Assembly (NCBI GenBank): GCA_037200045.1
Contig: JBBCHM010000001.1
Coordinates: forward strand, 372,001-436,000
Direction of reading: 5' to 3'
Origin: Rhizomicrobium sp.
Lineage (GTDB): Bacteria; Pseudomonadota; Alphaproteobacteria; Micropepsales; Micropepsaceae
DNA length: 64,000 bases
The number at the start of each line of letters is the position of its first letter. The stretch's first letter is position 1. The notes beneath the pieces are model-generated. The model was not told where the DNA came from and did not search any database. It was given only the letters and a program-made list of their open reading frames with translations. Both the position numbers and the translations under genes were made by a program. This document shows, one piece after another, positions 1 to 7,638 of the stretch.

Positions 1-904
1 CCGGCATCTGATGGCGCAGATAGGCCGCGTCGAATTCCTGCGGCGTGCCCTTGGGCAGACCCTCGGCGTCCGCCAGCCGCGTGAAATAGCTTTCGACCAG
101 GCCCAGCGAGCGGTCGTCGATGTCCACGCTGTGGCCCATCTCGCGCAGATTGCTCACCATGCGCGACGCCGACGGCAGCGAGGTGCCGTTCGCCAGCGCG
201 CCGGCGCCGGTGTGCACCGCATCGACGCCCAGTTCGGCGGCCACCATATAGGCGAGCGGCGCCAGCCCGATCGTGCAGTGGGCGTGGATTTCGAGCGGCT
301 TGTCGCCCATGACGGCCTTGACCGCCGGCACCAGCGTCCGCGCGCGATCCGGCAGCAGGATGCCGGCGGGGTCCTTTATATAGACACGGTCGATATAGGG
401 GCACTGCGCGGCCGCGCGCGCGATGCCGGCATAGAACGCGTCGTCATGCACCGCGCTTACCGTATAGGTCAGCGCCGCCATGACATCGGCAACGCCTTCC
501 TCCTTCGCCATCCGCGCCGAGGTCAGCAGCCCGTCGAGATCGTGCATCGGATCGAGCACGATGACGCGTCCGATCCCGGCCCGGGCGATGGAGCGGTAGA
601 CCAGCCGCATGAAATCCGGATCGGCGGTCTCCCAGGAGATGAAGCGGAATCCCGTGGTGATGTATTGCAGCGGCGTGTTGGGCGCCGCCGCATGGGTGAG
701 GCGGATGAGGTCCCAGGGATTCTCCTGCTTGTAGCGCACCGCCATCGCCATATGCGTCGAGGAATTGAAATCGAGCGCTCGGAATCCCACGCGGTCCATG
801 ACTGGCGCGATCTGCACGATCTGCGCGGTGTTCAGCCCGGTGGCGCCCCACAGGCTTTGATTGCCGTCGCGGATCGAGATATCGACAAGATCGATCTTCG
901 CCAT
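1..904 (-). CDS. HMGL-like carboxyltransferase domain protein (3' end cut by window edge)
   Basis: An open frame starts at the ATG whose complement lies at 902-904 and runs off the left edge, giving at least 301 residues. It is a TIM-barrel of the HMG-CoA lyase/pyruvate carboxyltransferase type. The N-terminal metal-binding motif DISIRDGNQS (residues 8-17), a lysine in YIKDPAG (K177) at the place of the carbamylated lysine of biotin-dependent carboxyltransferases, and the H-x-H pair in IHAHCT (H204, H206) are visible. These features favour a carboxyltransferase subunit (pyruvate or oxaloacetate type, or an aryl-ketone carboxylase) over a simple lyase. It sits downstream of a PpsA-like phosphotransferase on the same strand, a pairing that recalls the phosphorylation-then-carboxylation of acetovanillone. 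Biotin carboxylase and biotin carrier genes are not in the window. The substrate is inferred only. Confidence 0.8.
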   Translation of the reverse strand, partial: MAKIDLVDISIRDGNQSLWGATGLNTAQIVQIAPVMDRVGFRALDFNSSTHMAMAVRYKQENPWDLIRLTHAAAPNTPLQYITTGFRFISWETADPDFMRLVYRSIARAGIGRVIVLDPMHDLDGLLTSARMAKEEGVADVMAALTYTVSAVHDDAFYAGIARAAAQCPYIDRVYIKDPAGILLPDRARTLVPAVKAVMGDKPLEIHAHCTIGLAPLAYMVAAELGVDAVHTGAGALANGTSLPSASRMVSNLREMGHSVDIDDRSLGLVESYFTRLADAEGLPKGTPQEFDAAYLRHQMP

Positions 905-929
905 GTCTCTATTCCACCACCAAAAACCG

Positions 930-1033
930 TGTCATGGCCCGCGAAGGCGGGCCACCCAGGTGACGTCTTGTAGTGCAGATGTCACCTGGGTCCGCCGTTC
1001 GCACGCTGTCGCTACGAACCGCGGCGGATGACA
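930..1033. repeat. TGTCAT...ATGACA intergenic palindromic repeat, copy 1
   Basis: The element begins with TGTCATGGCCCGCGAAGGCG and ends with GCGGCGGATGACA, so its tips are inverted copies of TGTCAT. The inner CACCCAGGTGA...TCACCTGGGT arms also pair. An internal hairpin at 997-1019 (GTTCGCA / loop CGCTGTCGC / TACGAAC) is shared with the copies at 4863 and 43151. It lies between two minus-strand genes. No open frame of interest is inside. Confidence 0.85.
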
Positions 1034-1058
1034 TATTTGGATCAGTCCAGCGCATCGT

Positions 1059-2882
1059 CTACTCCAATATCGTCACGATGCCGCGATTGCCGTCGACGCG
1101 CAGCCGCTGTCCGGTCACGATCCGCTTGGTGGCCTGGCCCGTCCCCACCACCGCGGGCATGCCGTATTCCCGCGCCACGATGGCGGCATGGCTCATCGTG
1201 CCGCCGATATCGGACACCGCCGCCTTGATCTTGCCGAACACCGGTCCCCAGCTCGGGCTGGTGACCGGACAGACCAGGATGTCGCCCTCGCGCACCTGGC
1301 CGATCTCGCCGGCGGTCTTCAGCACGCGCGCGATCCCTTCGACCACGCCCGGCGAGGCCGCGAAGCCGGCGATCTCGTTCTTGCGATCCTCGTCCACCGG
1401 CATGGACCAGCGCTCCAGGCTCTCGCTGGTGATGCCCCACAGCATCTGCACCGCCGGGTCCTCGACCGAATCGGGCAGGGGGCCCAGCGCCATCGGCGCG
1501 TTCCAGTCCTTGAGCTTTTCGTGGATCGCGCGGCGCCGCTCCACCAGCGGCTTGAAGTGCCGCCCGCCCTGGCATTCGACGCCAGCCGCCCAGGCCAGCA
1601 TGGCGTCGACCAGCGCCTGATCCACTTCGGTGTGCTGCAGGTGGAAGATGTCTTCCGCCTTCTCCAGCACGTTGGAGCGCACCAGCAGATCGCCGAATTC
1701 GCGCACCTTGTTGTAGAAGGTGACGACGAACCAGTGCTCGCAGAAGAATTTGTGATCCTCGACATAGGGGAACACGAGGTGGCACAGGCCGAGCATCTGG
1801 TCGAACGCCGCCCGGTCGTCGTCGGTCGCCAGCAGGTCGCGGTAGTCGGCGATGAAACGCTCGCGCTCCTTCTTGAGCTTCTCGATCGGCCGTTCGAGCG
1901 ACTCGCCGCGCTTGACCATGTCGATATAGCGCGGCAGCGCCGAGAACGGGATCGTCAGGTCGTCGTTCCAGCTTCGCTGATGGTGATAGAAGCCGTCGCC
2001 GCTCGAAATGTTGAACCAGGGCTCGCGCGCCCGCGCGAACGCGTCGAGCCATTGCCGTCCCGCGTCGCCCATCTGCTCCAGGGAGGCCAGGATATCGTTG
2101 TGGTCGGCGCCCTCGACGAACTTGCCGTCGACGCCGAACGCCACCGCCGCCTTCGCGAGGCCCTTGAGCTCGTCGTCGGGGCGGAACATCAGCACGTCGA
2201 TGCCGGCCACCATGCGCGCCACGGTCTGGTCGGCGATCTCGGGAAACGCCTGCTTGCAGTATTGGAAGAACACCAGATAGGCGCCGTAGCCGAGCATCAG
2301 GAACTCGAAATGGTAGTTCCACATCTTCGAATAGGCTTCGATGGTGCGATGCCACGCCTCGCGCACATAGTGGTTCTCCGCGACGCCGTGCGCCGCCATC
2401 ACCGTCTCGCGCTTCTCCAATTCGCCGAGCGCCGGCACCTCGATCGCCTTGCACTGAGCGATGAGCCCCTGGATGCGCGCCTTCCACTCCTCGAACAGCC
2501 GCGGCCAGTTCTGGTAATAATGGCCGGCGCGCTGCTGAAACTCCAAGAGGCGCGCCTGGATCTGCTCCGGATCGGTGACGGCGTGCGAGGTGATGTAGAC
2601 CCGCCCGTTCAGGATGCGGTATTCGATCCCCAGCACCGTCGGGAAGGCGAACATCCGCGCCGTCATCGCGCCCAGCGCGGTATACGGCACCTCGGCTCCG
2701 ATGCCATCGAAGGCGGACAGCGGCTCGGGAAAATGCATCGAGTTGTAGAACCAGAAGCGCTGATCGTCCTCCGGCCGAAAGCGGGTGTAATAGGGATAGA
2801 GTTCCTGCCAGTCCGGCGATCCGTCGAGGTCCGCGGTCTGCGACGGCAAGGGGAACGGATTTTTCGCGCCCTCGATACCCAT
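1059..2882 (-). CDS. PEP-utilizing phosphotransferase, phenylphosphate synthase PpsA-like (acetovanillone kinase subunit candidate)
   Basis: 607 residues. The last ~85 residues form the swivelling PEP-utilizers mobile domain with the signature GGTMSHAAIVAREYGMP, in which H565 is the expected phospho-histidine. There is no ATP-grasp (PEP/pyruvate-binding) domain, so a separate ATP-binding subunit is required. Phenylphosphate synthase PpsA is known as a ~70 kDa protein resembling the central, histidine-bearing part of PEP synthase, working with an ATP-binding PpsB; this protein has the same size and layout. Related pairs phosphorylate the phenol group of acetovanillone-type ketones before carboxylation. 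A GGGAGAAAG ribosome-binding site precedes the ATG. The partner ATP-binding gene is not in the window and may lie beyond the left edge. The domain call is strong; the substrate is inferred from the neighbouring aromatic genes. Confidence 0.82.
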   Translation of the reverse strand: MGIEGAKNPFPLPSQTADLDGSPDWQELYPYYTRFRPEDDQRFWFYNSMHFPEPLSAFDGIGAEVPYTALGAMTARMFAFPTVLGIEYRILNGRVYITSHAVTDPEQIQARLLEFQQRAGHYYQNWPRLFEEWKARIQGLIAQCKAIEVPALGELEKRETVMAAHGVAENHYVREAWHRTIEAYSKMWNYHFEFLMLGYGAYLVFFQYCKQAFPEIADQTVARMVAGIDVLMFRPDDELKGLAKAAVAFGVDGKFVEGADHNDILASLEQMGDAGRQWLDAFARAREPWFNISSGDGFYHHQRSWNDDLTIPFSALPRYIDMVKRGESLERPIEKLKKERERFIADYRDLLATDDDRAAFDQMLGLCHLVFPYVEDHKFFCEHWFVVTFYNKVREFGDLLVRSNVLEKAEDIFHLQHTEVDQALVDAMLAWAAGVECQGGRHFKPLVERRRAIHEKLKDWNAPMALGPLPDSVEDPAVQMLWGITSESLERWSMPVDEDRKNEIAGFAASPGVVEGIARVLKTAGEIGQVREGDILVCPVTSPSWGPVFGKIKAAVSDIGGTMSHAAIVAREYGMPAVVGTGQATKRIVTGQRLRVDGNRGIVTILE

Positions 2883-2931
2883 GCGTCTTTCTCCCAGCCT
2901 GTTGTTTGGATTAGCTGAGCACAGCCCGCGC

Positions 2932-2956
2932 CGCGGAAGAACGCAATTTTTCCGCG
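2932..2956. promoter_or_regulatory. Inverted repeat in divergent intergenic region (operator candidate)
   Basis: CGCGGAA (2932-2938) and TTCCGCG (2950-2956) form a perfect inverted repeat with an 11-base, A/T-richer spacer. It lies between the divergent PpsA-like gene and the XRE regulator gene, a natural place for a shared operator. No binding data can be read from the sequence, so the role is inference. Confidence 0.4.
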
Positions 2957-3042
2957 CTTTGCGGCGACTTCCCGCTCAAGCCGGTCTAAATTCGCTGCCG
3001 GTGGAGTAGTTCGGCTTCAGGCGGATTCAGGATGCTTGGAAG

Positions 3043-3933
3043 ATGACCGGTCCCACACAGCGTACGCAGTTGGCGGAGTTCCTGCGCAGTTGCCGCGCGC
3101 GGCTTTCGCCGAGCGCCGTCGGCCTGCCCGCGGCCGGACGGCGGCGCACGCCCGGCCTGCGACGGGAAGACGTCGCCGCCTTGGCCGGCCTCTCGGCCAC
3201 CTGGTACACTTGGCTTGAACAGGGCCGCGACGTGCGCGCGTCGGATCGCGTGCTCGAAAGTCTCAGCCGCTCGCTCCGCCTGTCGCCGGAGGAGCGCGAC
3301 TATCTTTTTCTCTTGGCGCAGCACCGGCCCGCGCCGATCCGTCTGGCGTCGGAACAGCTTGTGCCCGACACGGTCAAGCGCACGCTGGACGCGCTGAACG
3401 TTCCCGCCGAAGTCATCACGCCGCGCTGGGATGTTCTCTACTGGAACGCGATGTATGCGCGCTGCATTCGCGATTATGGCCTTTTGCCGCCGGAACGGCG
3501 CAACCTGATGCGCATCCTGATCACCAGTCCCGAATATCAGGAAGACCCGGAAGAGTACGAGACGCTGGCCCGCCGCATCACCGCCAAGCTCAAGGTCGAC
3601 TACAGCCAGTCGGACGGCGATCCGGCGTTCGACGCGCTGATCGAGGAGATGTCGGAAGCCTCGCCGGTGTTCCGCGAATTGTGGCGCAGCTCCGAAGTGC
3701 GCGGCCGCTCCGAGGGCGTGCATCTGCTGAAGCATCCCCAGCTCGGCGGCATCACCTTCGAGCACACGTCTTACGTGGTGGAGGGCGCGCCGTCGCTCCG
3801 GGTCGTGATCTTCGCGCCGCACGACGCGGAGAGCGCCCGCAAGATCGCCGAACTCGCGAAAGAGGTCGGCACGCCGGGCCGGCGCGAGCCGGTCGACGCG
3901 CTGCCCGAACCGGCGGTCATGGGGCGGCGATAG
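3043..3933 (+). CDS. XRE-family transcriptional regulator with MmyB-like ligand-binding domain
   Basis: 296 residues. The first ~75 residues are a helix-turn-helix of the XRE type, with the characteristic RRTPGLRREDVAALAGLSATWYTWLEQGRD segment in which GLRREDVA and WYTWLEQGRD are diagnostic. Residues ~110-270 match the MmyB-like transcription regulator ligand-binding domain (WDVLYWNAMYA, NLMRILITSPEYQ, LKHPQLGGITFEHTSYVVEG). Such proteins regulate a neighbouring oxidoreductase in response to a small ligand, possibly a fatty acid or aromatic. The stop codon directly abuts the ATG of the following dioxygenase-like gene, so the two are co-transcribed. It probably controls that gene, the divergent PpsA-like gene, or both. 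Confidence 0.88.
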   Translation: MTGPTQRTQLAEFLRSCRARLSPSAVGLPAAGRRRTPGLRREDVAALAGLSATWYTWLEQGRDVRASDRVLESLSRSLRLSPEERDYLFLLAQHRPAPIRLASEQLVPDTVKRTLDALNVPAEVITPRWDVLYWNAMYARCIRDYGLLPPERRNLMRILITSPEYQEDPEEYETLARRITAKLKVDYSQSDGDPAFDALIEEMSEASPVFRELWRSSEVRGRSEGVHLLKHPQLGGITFEHTSYVVEGAPSLRVVIFAPHDAESARKIAELAKEVGTPGRREPVDALPEPAVMGRR

Positions 3934-4851
3934 ATGTCCGATGGGGCTTTGAAGATGTCCGGCGACGATATCGAGGATCGGGTTCGCAGCGTCGAGACGC
4001 GGATCACCTATGTCGCGCCGGGCTCCTTCGTGAACCGCCGCTTCGTGGCGCCGGGCGTCGAGCACAATACCGGCCGCTACGAGCCGCATACGGTGCGCGT
4101 GCGCGACGGCCGGTCCATCGCCGGCCATTTCACGCTGGACAGGAACGGCTTTCAGCTTTTTCCGCACCGAAGCGCGGTGAAGGATTTCTTCGACAAGGAC
4201 GAGGTCGACCGCGTCTATCCGGACGAAGTGGCGGCGGCGGTGAAGGCGTTCACCGGCGCCAGTTGCGTCGCCACCATGGGCTGGATGGTCCGCACCTCCG
4301 GCGACATGTCCAAATACAAGCGCGAGACCGTCGGCTATGCGCATCGCGGCGGCGTGCAGCCGCCGGCCGGCGAGGCGCATGTCGATACCGCGCCCGACCG
4401 CGCCGATCGCGTCGCCCGGATGAACTACGAGCGCCATTTTCCGAACGGCAAGGGTTATTCGCGCTATATCTATGGCAGCTATTGGCGCGCCTTTTCGGAG
4501 CCGCCGCAGGACGTGCCGCTCGCGGTGTGCGATGCGCGCAGCGTGCGCGCCGACGAAGGCACGACCAACACGCTTTTCATCGTCGACAAGATTCCCGACG
4601 AGGCCACCATGCTGGGGCCGATGGCGGACGAGGACATCGTGCCGGGCGCCGCGATCTTCACCTACAACCCGGCGCATCGCTGGTGGTATTTCTCGAACAT
4701 GACCCGCGACGAGGCGCTGCTGATCAAGTTCCACGATTCCGACCGCAACCGCGCCTGGCGCACGCCGCACACGGCGTTCCGCGATCCGAGCTTTCCGGAT
4801 GCCAAGCCGCGCGCCAGCATCGAGTTCAGGATCGTCGCCTATTTCGAGTGA
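3934..4851 (+). CDS. CmcJ/NvfI-family oxidoreductase (Fe(II)/2-oxoglutarate-like)
   Basis: 305 residues from the ATG that immediately follows the regulator stop codon; a second in-frame ATG eight codons in is an alternative. The protein looks like the CmcJ/NvfI family (cephamycin CmcJ, fungal AsqJ-neighbour and GA4-desaturase-like proteins): FVNRRFVAPGVEHNTGRYEP near the N-terminus, HVDTAPDRADRV with an H-x-D pair for a metal centre, NVWR-like SYWRAFSEPPQDVPLAVCDARSV, and the C-terminal HRWWYFSNMTRDEALLIKFHD. The family carries out hydroxylation or desaturation. The substrate here is unknown; location next to aromatic genes suggests a lignin or plant metabolite. Confidence 0.72.
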   Translation: MSDGALKMSGDDIEDRVRSVETRITYVAPGSFVNRRFVAPGVEHNTGRYEPHTVRVRDGRSIAGHFTLDRNGFQLFPHRSAVKDFFDKDEVDRVYPDEVAAAVKAFTGASCVATMGWMVRTSGDMSKYKRETVGYAHRGGVQPPAGEAHVDTAPDRADRVARMNYERHFPNGKGYSRYIYGSYWRAFSEPPQDVPLAVCDARSVRADEGTTNTLFIVDKIPDEATMLGPMADEDIVPGAAIFTYNPAHRWWYFSNMTRDEALLIKFHDSDRNRAWRTPHTAFRDPSFPDAKPRASIEFRIVAYFE

Positions 4852-4862
4852 CAACAAAAAAT

Positions 4863-4967
4863 TGTCATGGCCCGCGAATGCGGGCCACCCAGGTGACGCC
4901 GTACGGTGCTGATGTCACCTGGGTCCGCCGTTCGTACGCTGTCGCTACGAACTCGCGGCGGATGACA
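4863..4967. repeat. TGTCAT...ATGACA intergenic palindromic repeat, copy 2
   Basis: Nearly the same as copy 1, with tips TGTCAT and ATGACA, arms CACCCAGGTGA/TCACCTGGGT and the inner hairpin at 4930-4952 (GTTCGTA, loop CGCTGTCGC, TACGAAC). Compared with copy 1 the stem here is fully paired. It separates the convergent dioxygenase-like and ligA genes and may serve as a bidirectional terminator. Confidence 0.87.
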
Positions 4968-4986
4968 TCAATGGAAAATCGGTATC

Positions 4987-5346
4987 TCACCGCGCGTCCG
5001 GCACGCGGCGCGTCTTGAGGAAATCCTCGAAGCTCTCGCCGCGCATGATGGCGTAGATCTCCAGATTGGTGATCTTGACCACGCGCGCGATCTTCTCGAT
5101 CAAGAACAGCGGCACGCCGTATTTGATCATGCCCAGCCAGTCGCGGTTGCGCACCAGCTCCCATTCCGGCTGCGACAGCCCCGCCTCGCGGCAGGCGCCG
5201 GCCTCGTCGGCGGTGAACCGCGCGCGGTAATCGGCGAGCCGCAGGTTCCACAGGAAGCGGTTCAGCTTGCGCGCGCGGTAGCTGCCGCGGATATCGAACG
5301 GATAGGTGCCTTCGAGCTTCTCGATGCCTTCGAGTTGCGGGTTCAT
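4987..5346 (-). CDS. ligA: Extradiol ring-cleavage dioxygenase, LigA-type alpha (small) subunit
   Basis: 119 residues, the usual length of protocatechuate 4,5-dioxygenase alpha subunit. The sequence GTYPFDIRGSYRARKLNRFLWNL, then LGMIKYGVPLFLIEKIARV and the closing IMRGESFEDFLKTRRVPDAR are typical of LigA. It forms part of the active-site lid over the LigB subunit. Its ATG overlaps the ligB stop codon (ATGA, 5343-5346), which indicates translational coupling and a stoichiometric complex. The order is ligB then ligA, the reverse of the Sphingobium SYK-6 ligAB operon and the same as the domain order in fused gallate dioxygenases of the DesB/DesZ kind. Confidence 0.88.
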   Translation of the reverse strand: MNPQLEGIEKLEGTYPFDIRGSYRARKLNRFLWNLRLADYRARFTADEAGACREAGLSQPEWELVRNRDWLGMIKYGVPLFLIEKIARVVKITNLEIYAIMRGESFEDFLKTRRVPDAR

Positions 5347-6218
5347 CGGCCGGCCACCTTCTGGCGCTGGGCACCGGCGGCGCTCGCCTGCTCGTACAGT
5401 CCCACCGCCATCGCGGTGGAGGTCGCGAGATAATAGCTCTCGTGCAGGACGCGCAGCGGGCCGGGCAGGGCGCCGCGCATCGCGAGCCACATGATGACCT
5501 CGACGCTTTCGGCGCCGCCCAGCCGAACGAAATCGGCATGCGTCATGTCGAGCAGCTTCTCGGGCGCGCGCACGAACATCTCCATGAATTCGAGGTCCCA
5601 GGACTCGTTGTTGAAGCCGGCGCGCTCGCCATGCACCTGGTGCGACAGCCCGCCCGTGCCCACGATCACGACCTTCAGGTCCTGCGGAAAGGATTCGATG
5701 GCGCGGCGCACCGCCTGGCCGAGCTTGTAGCAGCGCCGCGCGGTCGGCAGCGGATACTGCACCACGTTCACCGACACCGGCACCAGCGCCGCCGGCCACG
5801 CCGGATCGTGCGGCAACAGCAGCGGCAGCGGCGAGAACACGCCGTGATCCAGCGGCCGGTCGAAGAAGGTCGCGATGTCGAACTCCTCGTTGACCAGCTG
5901 CTCGGCCAGATGGATCGAAAGCTCGAGATTGCCCTTGATCGGCGGCAGCGGCCGCTTGCCGCCGCCTTCGTCGGCGACTTCGAACTGCTCGCCGATGCCG
6001 ATCGCGAAGGTCGGGTACAGGTCGAAGAAAAAGCTGCTCGCATGGTCGTTGAAGAACGTCACCAGCACGTCGGGCTTGTTCTCCGCCAGCCATTCGGCCA
6101 CCGGCCGATAGCCCTCGAACATCGGTGCCCAGGCGGGCTCGTTCTGCTTCTTCTTGTCGTAGGCCATGGCGATGGTCGGTACGTGCGAGGTTCCGATGCC
6201 TCCGATGATGCGTGCCAT
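5343..6218 (-). CDS. ligB: Extradiol ring-cleavage dioxygenase, LigB-type beta (catalytic) subunit
   Basis: 291 residues. The non-haem iron ligands of LigB can be placed: H12 in GIGTSHVP, H59 in FFNDHAS and E240 in GAESVEVIMW; the catalytic acid/base histidine is H193 in GLSHQVHG. The offsets match SYK-6 LigB (H12, H61, E242, H195) after a two-residue shift. The enzyme cleaves a catecholic acid such as protocatechuate, gallate or 3-O-methylgallate next to the hydroxyls, in the cytoplasm. A GGAGAG ribosome-binding site precedes the ATG. The exact substrate cannot be chosen from sequence; protocatechuate is the default given the LigM-like demethylase nearby. Confidence 0.9.
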   Translation of the reverse strand: MARIIGGIGTSHVPTIAMAYDKKKQNEPAWAPMFEGYRPVAEWLAENKPDVLVTFFNDHASSFFFDLYPTFAIGIGEQFEVADEGGGKRPLPPIKGNLELSIHLAEQLVNEEFDIATFFDRPLDHGVFSPLPLLLPHDPAWPAALVPVSVNVVQYPLPTARRCYKLGQAVRRAIESFPQDLKVVIVGTGGLSHQVHGERAGFNNESWDLEFMEMFVRAPEKLLDMTHADFVRLGGAESVEVIMWLAMRGALPGPLRVLHESYYLATSTAMAVGLYEQASAAGAQRQKVAGR

Positions 6219-6337
6219 GCTGTTCTCTCCGGGCGGTCGTCAGTAACACAAACTATCAAGCCGGGCATTGCAACGCACGCGGCAAAGCGTGGACACTTCC
6301 GCCGCACCGGCGGTGCGGATAAGGCGCGGGTTCGAGA

Positions 6338-7027
6338 ATGAAGCAGGTGGTGTTTCTGCTACCAGGATTGCTGTGCGACGCCGCGGTCTGGCGTTCGCAG
6401 GTGCGAACGCTGTCGGACGGCCACGACGTCCGCGTGCCGCATTTCTTCGGCTACGATTCCATTCCCGCGATGGCCCGGTCCGTCCTCGCCATGGCGCCGG
6501 AGCGCTTCTCCCTGGCCGGGCATTCCATGGGCGCCCGCGTCGCCATCGAAATCGCCGGCCAGGCGCCGGAGCGCGTCGAACGGCTCGCTTTGTTCGACAC
6601 CGGTGTGCACGACGTGCGGCCCGGCGAGCGGGAGGGCCGGCAGGAACTCGTCGATCTCGCTTATGCGCAGGGGATGGAGGCGCTGGCCGCGCGCTGGATC
6701 CCGCCCATGCTGGCGCCCGCGGCCGACCCCGCCCTGATGGCGGAAATCGCCGCCATGGTGTGCCGCGCCACGCCGCTGATCTTCGCGCGGCAGATCCGTG
6801 CTTTGCTGGAGCGTCCGTCGGCGCGGGCGGTGCTGCCCGCCATCGCCTGCCCGGTCCAGATCGCGGTCGGCCGGCAGGACGGCTGGAGCCCGGTGTCCCA
6901 GCATGAAGAGATCGCCGCGCTGGTGCCCGGCGCCAAGCTGACGGTGATCGAGGATTGCGGCCACATGGCGCCGCTGGAACAACCGCGCGCGGTCGGCGAT
7001 ATTCTCGCGAACTGGCTCACCTCCTGA
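6338..7027 (+). CDS. Alpha/beta hydrolase
   Basis: 229 residues, compact and without a signal peptide. The nucleophile elbow is AGHSMGA (S63), the acid is probably the aspartate in GRQDGWSP and the histidine is in DCGHMAPLEQP, giving a full catalytic triad. The family includes esterases, C-C hydrolases and lactonases; nothing in the sequence settles which. It is divergent from ligBA and followed ten bases later by a SnoaL-like gene, so the two form a small operon inside the aromatic island. A role on an ester, lactone or ring-cleavage product is plausible. Confidence 0.85.
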   Translation: MKQVVFLLPGLLCDAAVWRSQVRTLSDGHDVRVPHFFGYDSIPAMARSVLAMAPERFSLAGHSMGARVAIEIAGQAPERVERLALFDTGVHDVRPGEREGRQELVDLAYAQGMEALAARWIPPMLAPAADPALMAEIAAMVCRATPLIFARQIRALLERPSARAVLPAIACPVQIAVGRQDGWSPVSQHEEIAALVPGAKLTVIEDCGHMAPLEQPRAVGDILANWLTS

Positions 7028-7037
7028 GGAAACGAAC

Positions 7038-7493
7038 ATGACGGACGCACTCTCGCCGCTCGACCGCCTGGCGATCACCCAGACCTGCATCGATCTCCTC
7101 TACCGTTTCGCGAAGCTGAACGACGACCGCGAGGCGGATGCGCTGGCGGAGCTGTTCGTGGCCGACGGCGTGTTTCGCCGTCCGACGCTGCCCGACCAGC
7201 CTTATGAAGGCCGCGAGGCGATCCGCGCGGGCTTTCGCGCCAAGCCGGCGAACCTGCTCACCCGCCATGTCATCTGCAATCCGGTCATCACCGTCTTGAG
7301 CGCGAACGCGGCGCGGGCCGACAGCTACATCCTGCTCTACACGGCGGCGATCGAGCCGGGCGCCAAGCTTCCCGTTCCGGCGAACCCCAAGCAGCTTCTG
7401 GGCGCGTTCGAAGACGTCATCGTGCGGGACACGGATGGCGTTTGGAAGTTCAAGACGCGCAACGGCAGCCTCGCGATGACCATCGGCGGGTGA
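7038..7493 (+). CDS. SnoaL-like (NTF2 fold) protein
   Basis: 151 residues. The pattern LDRLAITQTCIDLLYRFAKLNDDREADALAELFVADGVF at the N-terminus and the following YEGREAIRAGFRAK are characteristic of the SnoaL-like/NTF2-fold superfamily, which contains cyclases, isomerases, dehydratases and small ligand binders. The ATG follows the hydrolase stop by ten bases with a GAGGAAACGAAC ribosome-binding site. Function unknown; co-transcription with the hydrolase suggests joint work on an aromatic intermediate. Confidence 0.78.
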   Translation: MTDALSPLDRLAITQTCIDLLYRFAKLNDDREADALAELFVADGVFRRPTLPDQPYEGREAIRAGFRAKPANLLTRHVICNPVITVLSANAARADSYILLYTAAIEPGAKLPVPANPKQLLGAFEDVIVRDTDGVWKFKTRNGSLAMTIGG

Positions 7494-7520
7494 GTCCGTA
7501 GTTCATTCGCCAAAAAAAAC

Positions 7521-7611
7521 TGTCATGGCCCGCGAATGCGGGCCACCCAGTTGACGCCCGCGCGATAGGTGCGGATTTCAACTGGGTCCGCCGCATTCGC
7601 GGCGGATGACA
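7521..7611. repeat. TGTCAT...ATGACA intergenic palindromic repeat, copy 3
   Basis: Tips TGTCAT and ATGACA, followed inward by GGCCCGCGAATGCGGGCC and GGGTCCGCCGCATTCGCGGCGG. Inner arms CACCCAGTTGA and TCAACTGGGT pair. This copy lacks the CGCTGTCGC hairpin. It sits between the convergent SnoaL-like and MetE-like genes. Confidence 0.85.
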
Positions 7612-7638
7612 GCTGGGTGAGTAAGCGCATTAAACGCT

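Noticed and set aside
930-1033. CRISPR-like repeats
   Set aside because: Copies are scattered through the window, palindromic and intergenic, and have no regular spacers or cas genes.
3934-4851. Ring-cleavage or Rieske dioxygenase identity
   Set aside because: No Rieske cluster and no LigB-type iron triad are present; the CmcJ/NvfI-type motifs fit better.
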